Source: Tepiditoga spiralis (GTDB taxonomy: Bacteria; Thermotogota; Thermotogae; Petrotogales; Petrotogaceae). Taken from it: a stretch of DNA of 64,000 nucleotides. The position numbers and the translations under genes are program-made. The stretch's first letter is position 1. The number at the start of each line of letters is the position of its first letter. The notes below the pieces were generated by a model. It did not search any database. It was not told the origin of the DNA and was given only the letters and a program-made list of their open reading frames with translations. Where the stretch lies: contig NZ_AP018712.1 of NCBI RefSeq assembly GCF_014701195.1, forward strand, positions 1,816,501-1,880,500, in the 5' to 3' direction. Positions 1-8,245 of the stretch are shown here, one piece after another.

Positions 1-516
1 CAAAATTTACAGCTGTTTAATTATATGAATGTTTATGAAAATATTTTATCTGGATACGTTCATACCTTTAATAAAAATTCTTTTAATGATAAAAAATTAA
101 AATTAAAAGCATATGATGTCATTTTAGAAATTTCTGAATTGCTACAAATAAAAAACAGATTATTTTCTTATCCTTATCAATTATCTTATGGGATTTTAAA
201 AAGAGTAGAAATAGCTCGTGCAATAGTTTCTAAACCTAGTTTAATACTTTTTGATGAACCTGCTGCAGGCTTAAATAATCAAGAAACTTCAGAAATTCTT
301 TCCATTTTAAACTTATTAAAAAGTAAAGGAAAAACTATTTTACTTGTCGAACATGATATGTCTCTTGTAATGAAAGTTTCTGATGAAATAACGGTTATAA
401 ACTTTGGTAAAAAAATTGCTGAAGGAGCACCAAATGAAATTTCTTTAAATGAAGAAGTAATAAATGTTTACTTGGGAGGAGGAAAAAATGTTAAAAAAAA
501 TATTAGAAATAAATAA
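1..516 (+). CDS. livG: LivG-type ABC transporter ATP-binding protein (5' truncated by window edge)
   Basis: This is the C-terminal part of the ATPase of a branched-chain-amino-acid-type (HAAT) ABC importer. The reading frame is open from base 1. The first residues (QNLQLFNYMNVYENIL) match the Q-loop and following helix of LivG, so the ATG at base 25 is internal and the true start lies upstream of the window. Visible motifs are a degenerate signature LSYGILKRVEIARA (LivG proteins typically have LxYGxQRRLEIARA), Walker B LILFDEPAAGLN and the switch histidine in LVEHDM. It overlaps the start of livF by 29 bp, so the two are translationally coupled. The substrate cannot be read from the ATPase. 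A periplasmic binding protein gene is expected further upstream but is not in the window. Confidence 0.9.
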   Translation, partial: QNLQLFNYMNVYENILSGYVHTFNKNSFNDKKLKLKAYDVILEISELLQIKNRLFSYPYQLSYGILKRVEIARAIVSKPSLILFDEPAAGLNNQETSEILSILNLLKSKGKTILLVEHDMSLVMKVSDEITVINFGKKIAEGAPNEISLNEEVINVYLGGGKNVKKNIRNK

Positions 517-1192
517 CTTAATGGTCAACTATGGACAAGTTAAAGCTGTTAAAAATATTTCATTTGAAGTAAACAAAGGGGAAATTGTATCTATTTTGGG
601 GTCAAATGGTGCAGGAAAGACTTCAACTCTTTTTGGAATAATGAATGTTGTAAAAAATAAAGGAAGAATAAAGTTTAAAGGTATCAATATATCAAATATA
701 CCTACTTATAAAAGAGTTAAATCAGGATTGATTTTATGTCCAGAAAACAGAAGAGTATTTTATGAACTCTCTGTTGAAGAAAACTTAAAAATGGGGGCTT
801 TTATTCGTGGAAACATCAAAAAAAATTTAAAAAAAGTTTATGACTTATTTCCAAAACTCTATGATAGAAAAAAACAAAATGCAGGATCTTTATCAGGAGG
901 AGAGCAACAAATGCTTGCAATTGGACGTTCTTTAATGGGAGATCCAGAGTTATTTATGTTAGATGAACCTTCTCTTGGCTTAGCTCCAATAATAACAGAT
1001 GAAATTTTTAATATATTGTTAAAATTAAAAAAAGAAGGTATATCTATTTTATTAGTTGAACAAAATGCTATAAAATCTTTAGAAATAAGTGATAGAGCTT
1101 ATATTTTAGAAAATGGAAAAATTATTCAATCTGAAAATGCTAAGGAACTTTTAAATAATAAAAAGATCAAAAAAGCATATATTGGAATGTGA
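488..1192 (+). CDS. livF: LivF-type ABC transporter ATP-binding protein
   Basis: Second ATPase of the HAAT-family importer, 234 aa. Walker A GSNGAGKTST is at residues 38-47, followed by signature LSGGEQQ, Walker B LFMLDEPSLGL and the switch region LLVEQN, where the usual His is Gln, as is usual in LivF. I start it at the ATG at 488 rather than an in-frame ATG 24 bases upstream, because GGGAGGAGG lies just before 488 and LivF proteins begin with a short lead into the first strand. It overlaps livG by 29 bp and ends 9 bp before livH. Confidence 0.93.
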   Translation: MLKKILEINNLMVNYGQVKAVKNISFEVNKGEIVSILGSNGAGKTSTLFGIMNVVKNKGRIKFKGINISNIPTYKRVKSGLILCPENRRVFYELSVEENLKMGAFIRGNIKKNLKKVYDLFPKLYDRKKQNAGSLSGGEQQMLAIGRSLMGDPELFMLDEPSLGLAPIITDEIFNILLKLKKEGISILLVEQNAIKSLEISDRAYILENGKIIQSENAKELLNNKKIKKAYIGM

Positions 1193-1201
1193 GGTGAACT
1201 T

Positions 1202-2083
1202 ATGTTAATATTACAAAGTGTAATTTTAGGTATACCACAAGGTGCTTTATATGGACTAATGGCCATTGGTATATCTTTAATATTTAAAACTGTTGGAGTA
1301 ATGAATTTTTCTCATGGACATGCAGGAATGATTGGGGCTTATGTTGCATTTTCATTATATTTAATAACAAATAATTTTTTTGTATCTATAATTTTAGCAA
1401 TAATTTTTGGATTCTCACTTGGACTATTAATAGAAAAATTTTTAATGAGGCCAATAAAACATTTATCTCATGGAGCTATGTTAATAATAACTTTGGGATT
1501 ATTAATGGTATTTGAAGGATTGGCAATAATGATATGGGGAACAGAATTTAAAGTATTACCAGAAATTATTTCTCTTCCACCAGTTATTTTAAATTTAAAA
1601 GAAAATATTTTAGTGATGCCCGGAAATGATATATTTATAAGTATAATAGCTATTTTTATTTCCTTAAGCCTTACAATATTTTTAAAGTTTACAAAAATTG
1701 GAACAGCCATAAGAGCTCGTTCTCAAGATGAAATAGGTTCTGATGTTGTTGGAATAAATGTAAATTTGGTTGATTCTATAGTTTGGGGAATTGGAATATC
1801 TATTTCAGTAATAGTTGCTATATTGATTTCACCAAAAACTTACGTTAATCCTAATATGATGGTTAATATGCAATTATATGGTTTTACTGCTGGTGTTATA
1901 GGAGGTTTTTCAAGTTTTTTTGGTGCAATAATTGGAGGGTTAATACTTGGAATATTAGAAAAAATAGTTGGAATGTATATTTCACCTGATTATCAATTAT
2001 CAATTATATTATTATTAATTATATTAGTATTAGTTTTTAAACCAACAGGATTGTTCGGTAAAAGATCCGAAGGGAGAGTTTAA
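1202..2083 (+). CDS. livH: LivH-type branched-chain amino acid ABC transporter permease
   Basis: Inner-membrane permease of the HAAT importer, 293 aa, with about eight hydrophobic segments. The N-terminal stretch (IPQGALYGLMAIGISLIFK) and the cytoplasmic loop with GTAIRARSQDEIGSDVVGIN are typical of LivH and probably contact the ATPases. A GAGGTG ribosome binding site precedes the ATG. The stop codon is followed after one base by the livM-hydrolase start, so the two permeases are co-translated. The family carries branched-chain amino acids, urea, amides and some short carboxylates, so the substrate remains open. Confidence 0.93.
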   Translation: MLILQSVILGIPQGALYGLMAIGISLIFKTVGVMNFSHGHAGMIGAYVAFSLYLITNNFFVSIILAIIFGFSLGLLIEKFLMRPIKHLSHGAMLIITLGLLMVFEGLAIMIWGTEFKVLPEIISLPPVILNLKENILVMPGNDIFISIIAIFISLSLTIFLKFTKIGTAIRARSQDEIGSDVVGINVNLVDSIVWGIGISISVIVAILISPKTYVNPNMMVNMQLYGFTAGVIGGFSSFFGAIIGGLILGILEKIVGMYISPDYQLSIILLLIILVLVFKPTGLFGKRSEGRV

Positions 2084-2084
2084 T

Positions 2085-3794
2085 ATGAAAAAAATTATAT
2101 ATACTCTTTTAATAGGTTTAAGTTTAGGATTAATCTTTAGCTCAAAACCATTTATATTGTTAATTTTCTCAAGCATATTAATATTTTCAATAGTATCTCA
2201 AGGTTTAAATATTCTTTCTGGTTATACTGGACAAATATCCATAGGACATGGTGCATTTATGGCTATTGGAGCATATACAAGCACTTTTTTATCTATTAAT
2301 TTTAATACACCATTTATATTGAACTTATTGATAGTAATAATACTTTCTTCAATTTTAGGAATAATAATTGGAATGCCTGCACTTAGATTAAAAGGTTTTT
2401 ATCTAGCAATAGCTACTATGGCTTTTGGAATTTCTATTCAAGAATTAATTTCTTCTTTCTCTTTTCTAGGAGGACATATAGGGATAAGAAATATTCCTAA
2501 AATATTTAACAATGATTTTGGTATGTTTATTTTAAATTTAATATTTTATACATTATGTATTTATGTGAGTGATTTAATAGTAAATTCTACTATAGGGATA
2601 AAATATAAAATGGTAAGAGATAGTGAAGTTGCAGCTAAAGCTTATGGAATTTCTATTTCAAAAATAAAAGTACATGCATTTGTAGTAAGTTCTATTTATG
2701 GTGGAATTGCTGGGAGCCTATATGCACATACTATTGGTTATATATCTCCAACTGATTTTGGATTAAACACATCTTTAAACTTACTTGCCATAATAGTAAT
2801 TGGAGGTATGGCATCGTCATATGGTAGTTTAATTGGTTCTATTATAATTATTGGACTTCCTTTCTTATTCTCAAGAACTATGATACCCATGTCTTTTATA
2901 TTTGGAATATTATTAATAATTTTTGTTCTTTTTATTCCTAATGGAATTTTTTATGGTATATTAAAAGGATATTATAATTTTTTTGAATTACCTTTTATTT
3001 ATTTTATAAAAAAATATCATAAAAAATATAAAAAAGTAAATAAATTTGTAGAAATAAATAATAAAAAAATACATTATTATGAAAACGGAGAAGGCATACC
3101 AATAGTAATGATACATGGAAATTTTGCTTCTTTGAATTGGTTTAATCAAGTAAATACTATTGAAAATTTTAAAATTTATTCTTTAGATTTACCAAACTTT
3201 GGATTATCTGATAGAATAAATGAATTTAGTATTGATACATATTCTAATTATGTAAAAGAATTTATTATAACATTAAAAATTAAGAATCCAATAATAGTTG
3301 GTCATTCATTAGGTGGAGCAATTGCAATGAATTTAATTTTAAAAAATCCAAATTTATCTCAAAATTTAATTTTAATAAATTCATCTTCAATAGATGGATT
3401 AAAAACACCTGAAGAAAATTATCCAATACTAAATCTCTATAAAAATAATTTTTCACTCTTTAAAAAAGCTTTAAAATCAATCATGCCCGAAATGCAAAAT
3501 AAAAAACTTTTAAATGAATTAGTAAAAGATGGCCTTTTAATGAAATCTGAATGTTTTATAGAAAATGCTCGAGCCCTAGAAAAATATAATTATTTAAAAT
3601 TGAAAAATAAATTTAATGGAAAAATGTTATATTTGTATGGTAAAAAAGATACAATAGTTAGTACAACAATGGCTAAAAAAACAACTGATTTTTTTAATGG
3701 AAAATTAAAAATTATAGATCATGTTGGTCATTCATTAATACTAGAAGATCCAAATTTATTTATAACTATATTAAAAGATTTTTACAAGGAGTAA
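2085..3794 (+). CDS. LivM-type permease fused to an alpha/beta-hydrolase
   Basis: A 569-aa fusion. Residues 1 to about 300 are a LivM permease with several membrane segments, containing GYTGQISIGHGAFMAIGAY, PALRLKGFYLAIATMAFG and the loop VRDSEVAAKAYGI. After a lysine/tyrosine-rich linker, residues about 320-569 form a complete alpha/beta-hydrolase with oxyanion-loop motif VMIHGNFAS, nucleophile elbow GHSLGG (Ser408), probable acid Asp522 (GKKDTIVS) and His549 (DHVGHS). LivM proteins are usually 300-350 aa without an enzyme domain. From topology the hydrolase should lie on the cytoplasmic side, the same side as the ATPases, where it could cleave an ester or lactone as it enters. That role is inference. 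No stop codon or ribosome binding site is seen at the junction. The gene sits between livH and the tandem TetR gene. Confidence 0.88.
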   Translation: MKKIIYTLLIGLSLGLIFSSKPFILLIFSSILIFSIVSQGLNILSGYTGQISIGHGAFMAIGAYTSTFLSINFNTPFILNLLIVIILSSILGIIIGMPALRLKGFYLAIATMAFGISIQELISSFSFLGGHIGIRNIPKIFNNDFGMFILNLIFYTLCIYVSDLIVNSTIGIKYKMVRDSEVAAKAYGISISKIKVHAFVVSSIYGGIAGSLYAHTIGYISPTDFGLNTSLNLLAIIVIGGMASSYGSLIGSIIIIGLPFLFSRTMIPMSFIFGILLIIFVLFIPNGIFYGILKGYYNFFELPFIYFIKKYHKKYKKVNKFVEINNKKIHYYENGEGIPIVMIHGNFASLNWFNQVNTIENFKIYSLDLPNFGLSDRINEFSIDTYSNYVKEFIITLKIKNPIIVGHSLGGAIAMNLILKNPNLSQNLILINSSSIDGLKTPEENYPILNLYKNNFSLFKKALKSIMPEMQNKKLLNELVKDGLLMKSECFIENARALEKYNYLKLKNKFNGKMLYLYGKKDTIVSTTMAKKTTDFFNGKLKIIDHVGHSLILEDPNLFITILKDFYKE

Positions 3795-3797
3795 ATT

Positions 3798-4916
3798 ATG
3801 AATAAAAAAAATACAAAAGATAAAATAATAGATTCTGCCATTGAATTATTTTCAAAAAAATGGTTTGAAACAGTTTCAGTTGCCGAAATTTGTAGAAATG
3901 CAGGTGTTTCAAATGGAGTAATATATAGATATTTTAAAAATAAAAAAGTTATATTTGAATATCTTTTAAATTTATTACTCGAGTATATAGAAGAAATAAC
4001 ATCTACACTACAAGGAAATACTTCATCTGAAAAATTACAAGATTTTTCAGAAAAATTATTTAAAATTGCAATTGAAAAAAAATCTCTTGTTACTATTTTT
4101 AGAGAAGGGCAATTTAGATTCCCTGAATACGAAGAAAAATTAAGAAATATTTATATGAAAACCCTATCTGATATTTTCAATAAAAAAATATCAGAGGTTG
4201 AATATCTATATTTGTTATCTCCAATGAGATTTGTTAATATCAGATACGCTTATAATGCTCTTAAAACACCTATAGATAATTTAAAAAAATATTTGTTAAA
4301 TGGATTTTTTGATTATAAATTAAACGACCTTGAAAAACTATTTTCAAAACCAAAATTTATAAAATACAAAAAAGATAATAAAACTAAAAGTAAATTATTA
4401 GATTCTGGAATAAAATTATTTGGAGAAAACGGATATTTCAATGTTGGAATATATGATATAACAAAAGAAGCAGGTTTTTCAGTTGGAACATTTTATTTAT
4501 TATTTGATAGCAAAGATGAATTTTTAGAAGAAATAGTAAAAATAATTGGAAAAAAAGCAAGAGATTTTTTAAATACTAATCAAATTGATTCTTTAAATCC
4601 TCTTGAAAAAATAATAAGAAATATATACAATTTTATTTTATTTTTTAAAAAATATCATAATTATTATTTAATATTGAGAGAAGCAGAATTTGTTGTAAAC
4701 AAGGAAGTTGTTGAATATTATAACTTTTATGAAAAAATGTATAAAAAATTATTTGAAAGTTTTAACTATAAAGATAATATTTTATTAGCTAATATTTTTG
4801 TTGGATATAATCACTATATTGGTATAGAAAGCATATTTAGTAAAAATATTCCAAGTATAAAAATATTTTTAAAACAATTTTCAAAATATCTTTCAAATGG
4901 TATTAAACATATCTAA
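3798..4916 (+). CDS. Transcriptional regulator with two tandem TetR domains
   Basis: A 372-aa protein built from two TetR/AcrR units in one chain. The first helix-turn-helix covers about residues 5-50 (AGVSNGVIYRYFKNKK). The second covers about 194-240 (AGFSVGTFYLLFDSKDEF). Each is followed by a helical ligand-binding-type region. TetR proteins are normally 190-220 aa single units that dimerise, so this may act as a covalent pseudo-dimer; this is inferred from the layout. It begins 3 bp after the permease-hydrolase gene and ends the operon at a strong terminator, so it probably senses the substrate or product of the transporter and hydrolase and regulates the operon, whose promoter is outside the window. 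Confidence 0.85.
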   Translation: MNKKNTKDKIIDSAIELFSKKWFETVSVAEICRNAGVSNGVIYRYFKNKKVIFEYLLNLLLEYIEEITSTLQGNTSSEKLQDFSEKLFKIAIEKKSLVTIFREGQFRFPEYEEKLRNIYMKTLSDIFNKKISEVEYLYLLSPMRFVNIRYAYNALKTPIDNLKKYLLNGFFDYKLNDLEKLFSKPKFIKYKKDNKTKSKLLDSGIKLFGENGYFNVGIYDITKEAGFSVGTFYLLFDSKDEFLEEIVKIIGKKARDFLNTNQIDSLNPLEKIIRNIYNFILFFKKYHNYYLILREAEFVVNKEVVEYYNFYEKMYKKLFESFNYKDNILLANIFVGYNHYIGIESIFSKNIPSIKIFLKQFSKYLSNGIKHI

Positions 4917-4930
4917 AAAAAGTAAATAAT

Positions 4931-4972
4931 GAAAAAAAGATGATTTATTAACATAAATCATCTTTTTTTCAT
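4931..4972. terminator. Bidirectional rho-independent terminator
   Basis: A 17-bp stem (GAAAAAAAGATGATTTA at 4931-4947 and its complement at 4954-4970) with a 6-nt loop and A/T runs on both sides. It lies between the convergent tandem-TetR gene and the alpha/beta-hydrolase gene and can serve both. Confidence 0.85.
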
Positions 4973-5010
4973 TATAATTTCATTTTATTATATCAAAATT
5001 GATTATTCTT

Positions 5011-5793
5011 TTATTTTATAAATTTAATACAAATATTTAAATATTCATTCATTTTTTCTAAAAACATACCATGACCAGTTTCATTAAAAACTTTTAAAGT
5101 TGAATTTTTAATTTTTTTATTCATATTTTTCATTATATTTAAAGGAGTTATTATATCTTCATCGCCAGCAAGAATTAAAGTATCAGATTTTATAGTTTCA
5201 ATTTTATTTCTAACATCAAATTCTTTATTAGATTCTGCAAGTCTTATAAATCCATCATACCAATCTTTATTTAAATAATCTTTAAATATTTTTCTTCTTG
5301 ACATTAACCAATCATAATTATTGTTATAAAAATTTCTTGAATATATAATAGGTAATGCTATATCAAAAAATTTTTCTCCATCATATAGTTTTGCAGCTTG
5401 AATCCACAGCTGTCCTAAAACTTTTAAATAGTTATCAACATAATCAACCGTATTTGATAAAATTAATTTATCAACTTTTTCAGGAAATTTAAGTGTAAAT
5501 AATTGTGAAACCATTCCACCATAAGAAAGCCCAAGTAAATTAATTTTTTTTAAATTTAATTCTCCAATTAATTCATTTAAATCATTGACATGAATTGAAA
5601 TATCATATTTTTTTTCTTCATGCAATGACATTCCTTGATCTCTCATATCATAAGTTATTACAGTAAAATATTTTTCAAGAATCTTTACATGTTCAACCCA
5701 ACTTAAAGTATTCATCATTATTCCATTTAATAACACTAAAGGCTTACCACTTCCGTGAATTTCATAATTTATTTTTTTGTTTTTAGATAACAT
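5011..5793 (-). CDS. Alpha/beta-hydrolase
   Basis: A 260-aa cytosolic alpha/beta-hydrolase with no signal peptide. Catalytic residues are visible: Ser90 in the elbow GLSYGG, Asp213 in AGDEDIITP and His241 in ETGHGMFLEK. The order and spacing resemble 3-oxoadipate enol-lactonase/esterase-like members of the family, but the substrate cannot be called. The start is the ATG at 5793, preceded at 7 nt by GAGAGGTG. An in-frame GTG inside that ribosome binding site is not the start. It stands alone, convergent to the LivM-hydrolase/TetR operon, and is a second hydrolase close to that transporter. Confidence 0.85.
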   Translation of the reverse strand: MLSKNKKINYEIHGSGKPLVLLNGIMMNTLSWVEHVKILEKYFTVITYDMRDQGMSLHEEKKYDISIHVNDLNELIGELNLKKINLLGLSYGGMVSQLFTLKFPEKVDKLILSNTVDYVDNYLKVLGQLWIQAAKLYDGEKFFDIALPIIYSRNFYNNNYDWLMSRRKIFKDYLNKDWYDGFIRLAESNKEFDVRNKIETIKSDTLILAGDEDIITPLNIMKNMNKKIKNSTLKVFNETGHGMFLEKMNEYLNICIKFIK

Positions 5794-5826
5794 AAGAATC
5801 ACCTCTCATTTATTATATCACATTTA

Positions 5827-5856
5827 TTTAAAGAGAGTAATTATACTCTCTTTAAA
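5827..5856. repeat. 13-bp inverted repeat at the edge of a duplicated segment
   Basis: Arms TTTAAAGAGAGTA (5827-5839) and TACTCTCTTTAAA (5844-5856) flank a 4-nt loop. The right arm is the start of the segment copied from the end of the amylase gene (same bases at 6909-6921). The left arm is its inverted copy. There is no T-run on either side, so this looks like a duplication scar rather than a terminator. Confidence 0.7.
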
Positions 5857-5985
5857 TAATAAACTCCAGGTTCAAAAATATTGATTTCTTTTTCATTACT
5901 TATCAAATCTTTAAACTTATATTCCATTTTAAAAGTTTCAAAGGGTATTAAAACAAAAATTTCTATTTCTTTTAAATGGTTGTAA
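5844..5985 (-). pseudogene. Relic duplicate of the amylase 3' end
   Basis: Bases 5844-5911 are identical to 6909-6976, the last codons of the GH13 gene at 6897-8219. Similarity continues with scattered substitutions to about 5964. A second short match (5962-5978, TTTCTATTTCTTTTAAA) corresponds to amylase bases near 7157, implying an internal deletion of roughly 130 bases. No ribosome binding site, start or catalytic region remains. This is a truncated, decaying copy of the enzyme's C-terminus. Confidence 0.8.
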
Positions 5986-6220
5986 AAGATAGTGTATGAG
6001 ATAAAATAGAACCAATTAAAGTACTCATAATTTAATTCAAATAAATGTTGATTATTTTCAAATTGAAAAATAGATTAAAAATAGAAATATTAAGATTATA
6101 AATACAATGTTAAAAGCAAAAAAAATATTTTTATTTCAAATAATTGTAAAGAATTTGTATATGAAGATCAAACAAAAATTATAAAAATGAATAATAATAA
6201 CATTAAAAAAACAAAAATAG
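5986..6220. other. AT-rich intergenic stretch, no gene recognised
   Basis: Between the amylase relic and the promoter at 6221 the sequence is very AT-rich, with stops in all frames. I see no RNA gene or convincing protein match. It is probably further debris of the duplicated or deleted region. Confidence 0.4.
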
Positions 6221-6249
6221 TTGACAATATATATATTTTTTTATATAAT
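6221..6249 (+). promoter_or_regulatory. Consensus sigma-70-type promoter
   Basis: TTGACA (6221-6226), a 17-bp spacer and TATAAT (6244-6249), a perfect match to both hexamers. It points into the short broken reading frame at 6297 and the small membrane protein gene at 6390. Confidence 0.7.
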
Positions 6250-6296
6250 ATTTTTGACATAAATAAAAATAGTTTAAAAGATTAAAAGAAGGTGAT

Positions 6297-6392
6297 TTGA
6301 ATATTTTTAATTGATAATATCAAAAATATTGATAATACTTTATTAATTGGTACAATTGGAGAAAGCATTTCTGGATGGATGGATAATAAATG
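6297..6392 (+). pseudogene. Short peptide frame (about 31 codons), interrupted by a +1 shift
   Basis: An AGAAGGTG ribosome binding site is followed by TTG AAT ATT TTT AAT and a stop. If one T is removed from the run of five T's, the frame continues to a TGA at 6390-6392 that overlaps the ATG of the next gene (ATGA). The conceptual peptide contains IGESISGWMDNK. It resembles nothing I recognise. It could be a broken gene, a sequencing error or a slippery site. Confidence 0.35.
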
Positions 6393-6704
6393 ATAAAAAA
6401 ATTAACATTAAAACATTTATTAACTACATGTATGGGTTTATTGTTGTTATTTCTTATAAAAATTCTTGAGGTACCTGTTTTAACAAGTGATGTAATTGGT
6501 TTTTTTGTAATGCTTATTTCTATAGATATTTCAATGAACCTTATTAAAATGAAATATAACATTAATGATAAATTTTTTATAAATATTGCAGAGGTATTAA
6601 GAGCTATTATTTCTATTGTATTTTTTTGGTATTATCCACCAATGTATTTTTCATTTATTGGAGCAATATATGGCAAAAAAATTTTTAAATATTTAAATGA
6701 ATAA
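6390..6704 (+). CDS. Small membrane protein of unknown function
   Basis: A 104-aa protein with three hydrophobic stretches (about residues 10-28, 33-50 and 68-92) and a basic C-terminal end (YGKKIFKYLNE). I do not recognise the family. Its ATG overlaps the stop of the interrupted short frame upstream, which suggests it was the second gene of a two-gene unit driven by the consensus promoter at 6221-6249. No good ribosome binding site lies directly before 6390 (GGATGGATGG is about 10 nt upstream), which fits translational coupling. Confidence 0.5.
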   Translation: MIKKLTLKHLLTTCMGLLLLFLIKILEVPVLTSDVIGFFVMLISIDISMNLIKMKYNINDKFFINIAEVLRAIISIVFFWYYPPMYFSFIGAIYGKKIFKYLNE

Positions 6705-6841
6705 AGATTTAATAAAAGCAATTTATGAACAGACTTTTGACAAGTAGACAATTAATTAAATTAAAATACTGCAAAAACTATAGTGTTTACAAACTAAAAT
6801 TAATATGAAAGAAAATGTTGTATAAATAATAAACTATACAT

Positions 6842-6880
6842 AAAAAAGTGCAAATTCATTAGAAAATGCACTTTTTTTGA
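6842..6880. terminator. Terminator between small membrane gene and amylase
   Basis: Stem AAAAAAGTGCA (6842-6852) pairs with TGCACTTTTTT (6867-6877), loop 14 nt, with A/T tracts on both sides. It serves the convergent membrane-protein and amylase genes. Confidence 0.8.
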
Positions 6881-6896
6881 TATTAATATAATAAAT

Positions 6897-8219
6897 TTAA
6901 AAGAAATGTACTCTCTTTAAATAATAAACTCCAGGTTCAAAAATATTGATTTCTTTTTCATTACTTATCAAATCTTCAAACTCATAATCTGCTTTAAAAG
7001 TCTTAAATGTTATTAAAACAAAAGTTTCTTTTTTATTCAGTTTTTTCTTAAATAAAATGCTATCATCACTACTATATATCAATTCATAACTTCCATCAGA
7101 TAATTCTTTGTTTTCTTTTCTAATCTTTATTAATTTTTTTATTAAATTAAAGGTTTCTATTTCTTTTAAATTCCAATTTTTTTTAAATTTCATTGGAACT
7201 CTTCCACTTTCATGAAACCATTCAAAGTTTTTATCTCCAGCTAATGCTATTTCATTTCCATACTCTAACATAACATTCCCAGTTATTACCATAAGAACTT
7301 TCATAACATTAAAAAATATTTCTTTATTTTTACACAAATCTATGAACCTTGGTACATCATGATTTTCAACAAAATAAGTTAAATTAAAGTGTGTATCATT
7401 TAATTCATTTGATTTTGAAATCATTTTATAAAAGTCTTTTAAAGATTTATTTTTTTCTATAAATACATCTTTCAAAACATCATATATAAAAAAATCAAAT
7501 AAACTTGTAAATATTTTTTCATTTTCAAAACTTTTAAATTTTTTTATTAATTCATAGTTTTCTTCTTCATCTGCAACATCATCCCAAACTTCTCCAAGTA
7601 AGATAACATCACTCTTTATCTTTTTCATTTCTTTAGAAAATTCTTTCCAAAAAGAACGTTCAATTCCCAAAGCATGATCTAATCTAAAACCATCAACATC
7701 AAAATTTTCTAACCAATACTTTCCAACATCAATTAAAAATTTTCTTGTTTCAATATCTGATATATTCCAAAATTGAAATAAGGTTTGCCATCTTTTTTCT
7801 TGAATAGACTGTGGTGGTTCAGTTTTCACATTAAAATTTTTAATTGATTTCATATCATAATTTTTAGATGCATGGTTTAAAACCAAGTCTAAAATTACCT
7901 TTATACCTCTCTTGTGAGATTCAATTAATAATTTTTTTAATACTTCATTTCTTTTATTTTCTTCTTTAGAAGAAAGGTGAGATGCAATTTTATAATAATT
8001 TATAGTATCATAACCATGAGTTGTTTTAGATTCATATATTGGACCTAAATAAATTAAATCTATTCCAAGATCTTGTAAATAATCTAATTTTTCAATAATC
8101 CCTTGTAAATCTCCTTCAATTGAATTTTTTTCAAACTTCAAATATTCTTCTTTTTTCCAATTGTTTTCAATATTTCCATCTTTAAAAAATTTAATTAATA
8201 TATGATATCCAATAAACAT
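6897..8219 (-). CDS. Intracellular GH13 alpha-amylase-family glycosidase
   Basis: A 440-aa enzyme that hydrolyses alpha-glucosidic bonds. GH13 motifs are present: DLVLNH (region I, 111-116), GFRLDHALG with nucleophile Asp181, ILLGEVWD with acid/base Glu210, and FVENHDVPRF with Asp288. No signal peptide, so it probably acts on imported maltodextrins in the cytosol. The start is the ATG at 8219, preceded by GAGGAGGAATTT. An in-frame ATG 39 codons further up would add a tail that crosses the promoter. It is divergent from mscS and carries a LacI-type operator. Exact specificity (amylase, neopullulanase or cyclomaltodextrinase) is not resolved. Confidence 0.9.
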   Translation of the reverse strand: MFIGYHILIKFFKDGNIENNWKKEEYLKFEKNSIEGDLQGIIEKLDYLQDLGIDLIYLGPIYESKTTHGYDTINYYKIASHLSSKEENKRNEVLKKLLIESHKRGIKVILDLVLNHASKNYDMKSIKNFNVKTEPPQSIQEKRWQTLFQFWNISDIETRKFLIDVGKYWLENFDVDGFRLDHALGIERSFWKEFSKEMKKIKSDVILLGEVWDDVADEEENYELIKKFKSFENEKIFTSLFDFFIYDVLKDVFIEKNKSLKDFYKMISKSNELNDTHFNLTYFVENHDVPRFIDLCKNKEIFFNVMKVLMVITGNVMLEYGNEIALAGDKNFEWFHESGRVPMKFKKNWNLKEIETFNLIKKLIKIRKENKELSDGSYELIYSSDDSILFKKKLNKKETFVLITFKTFKADYEFEDLISNEKEINIFEPGVYYLKRVHFF

Positions 8220-8245
8220 AAATTCCTCCTCAAAAGTAAAGTTAT

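Noticed and set aside
5793-5802. GTG three codons upstream of the hydrolase ATG as start codon
   Set aside because: The GTG is part of the GAGGTG ribosome binding site. The same false extension recurs at 11519, 29452, 32733, 37642 and 56706.
5827-5856. Hairpin as rho-independent terminator
   Set aside because: No T-run follows on either strand, and the right arm is duplicated amylase coding sequence.
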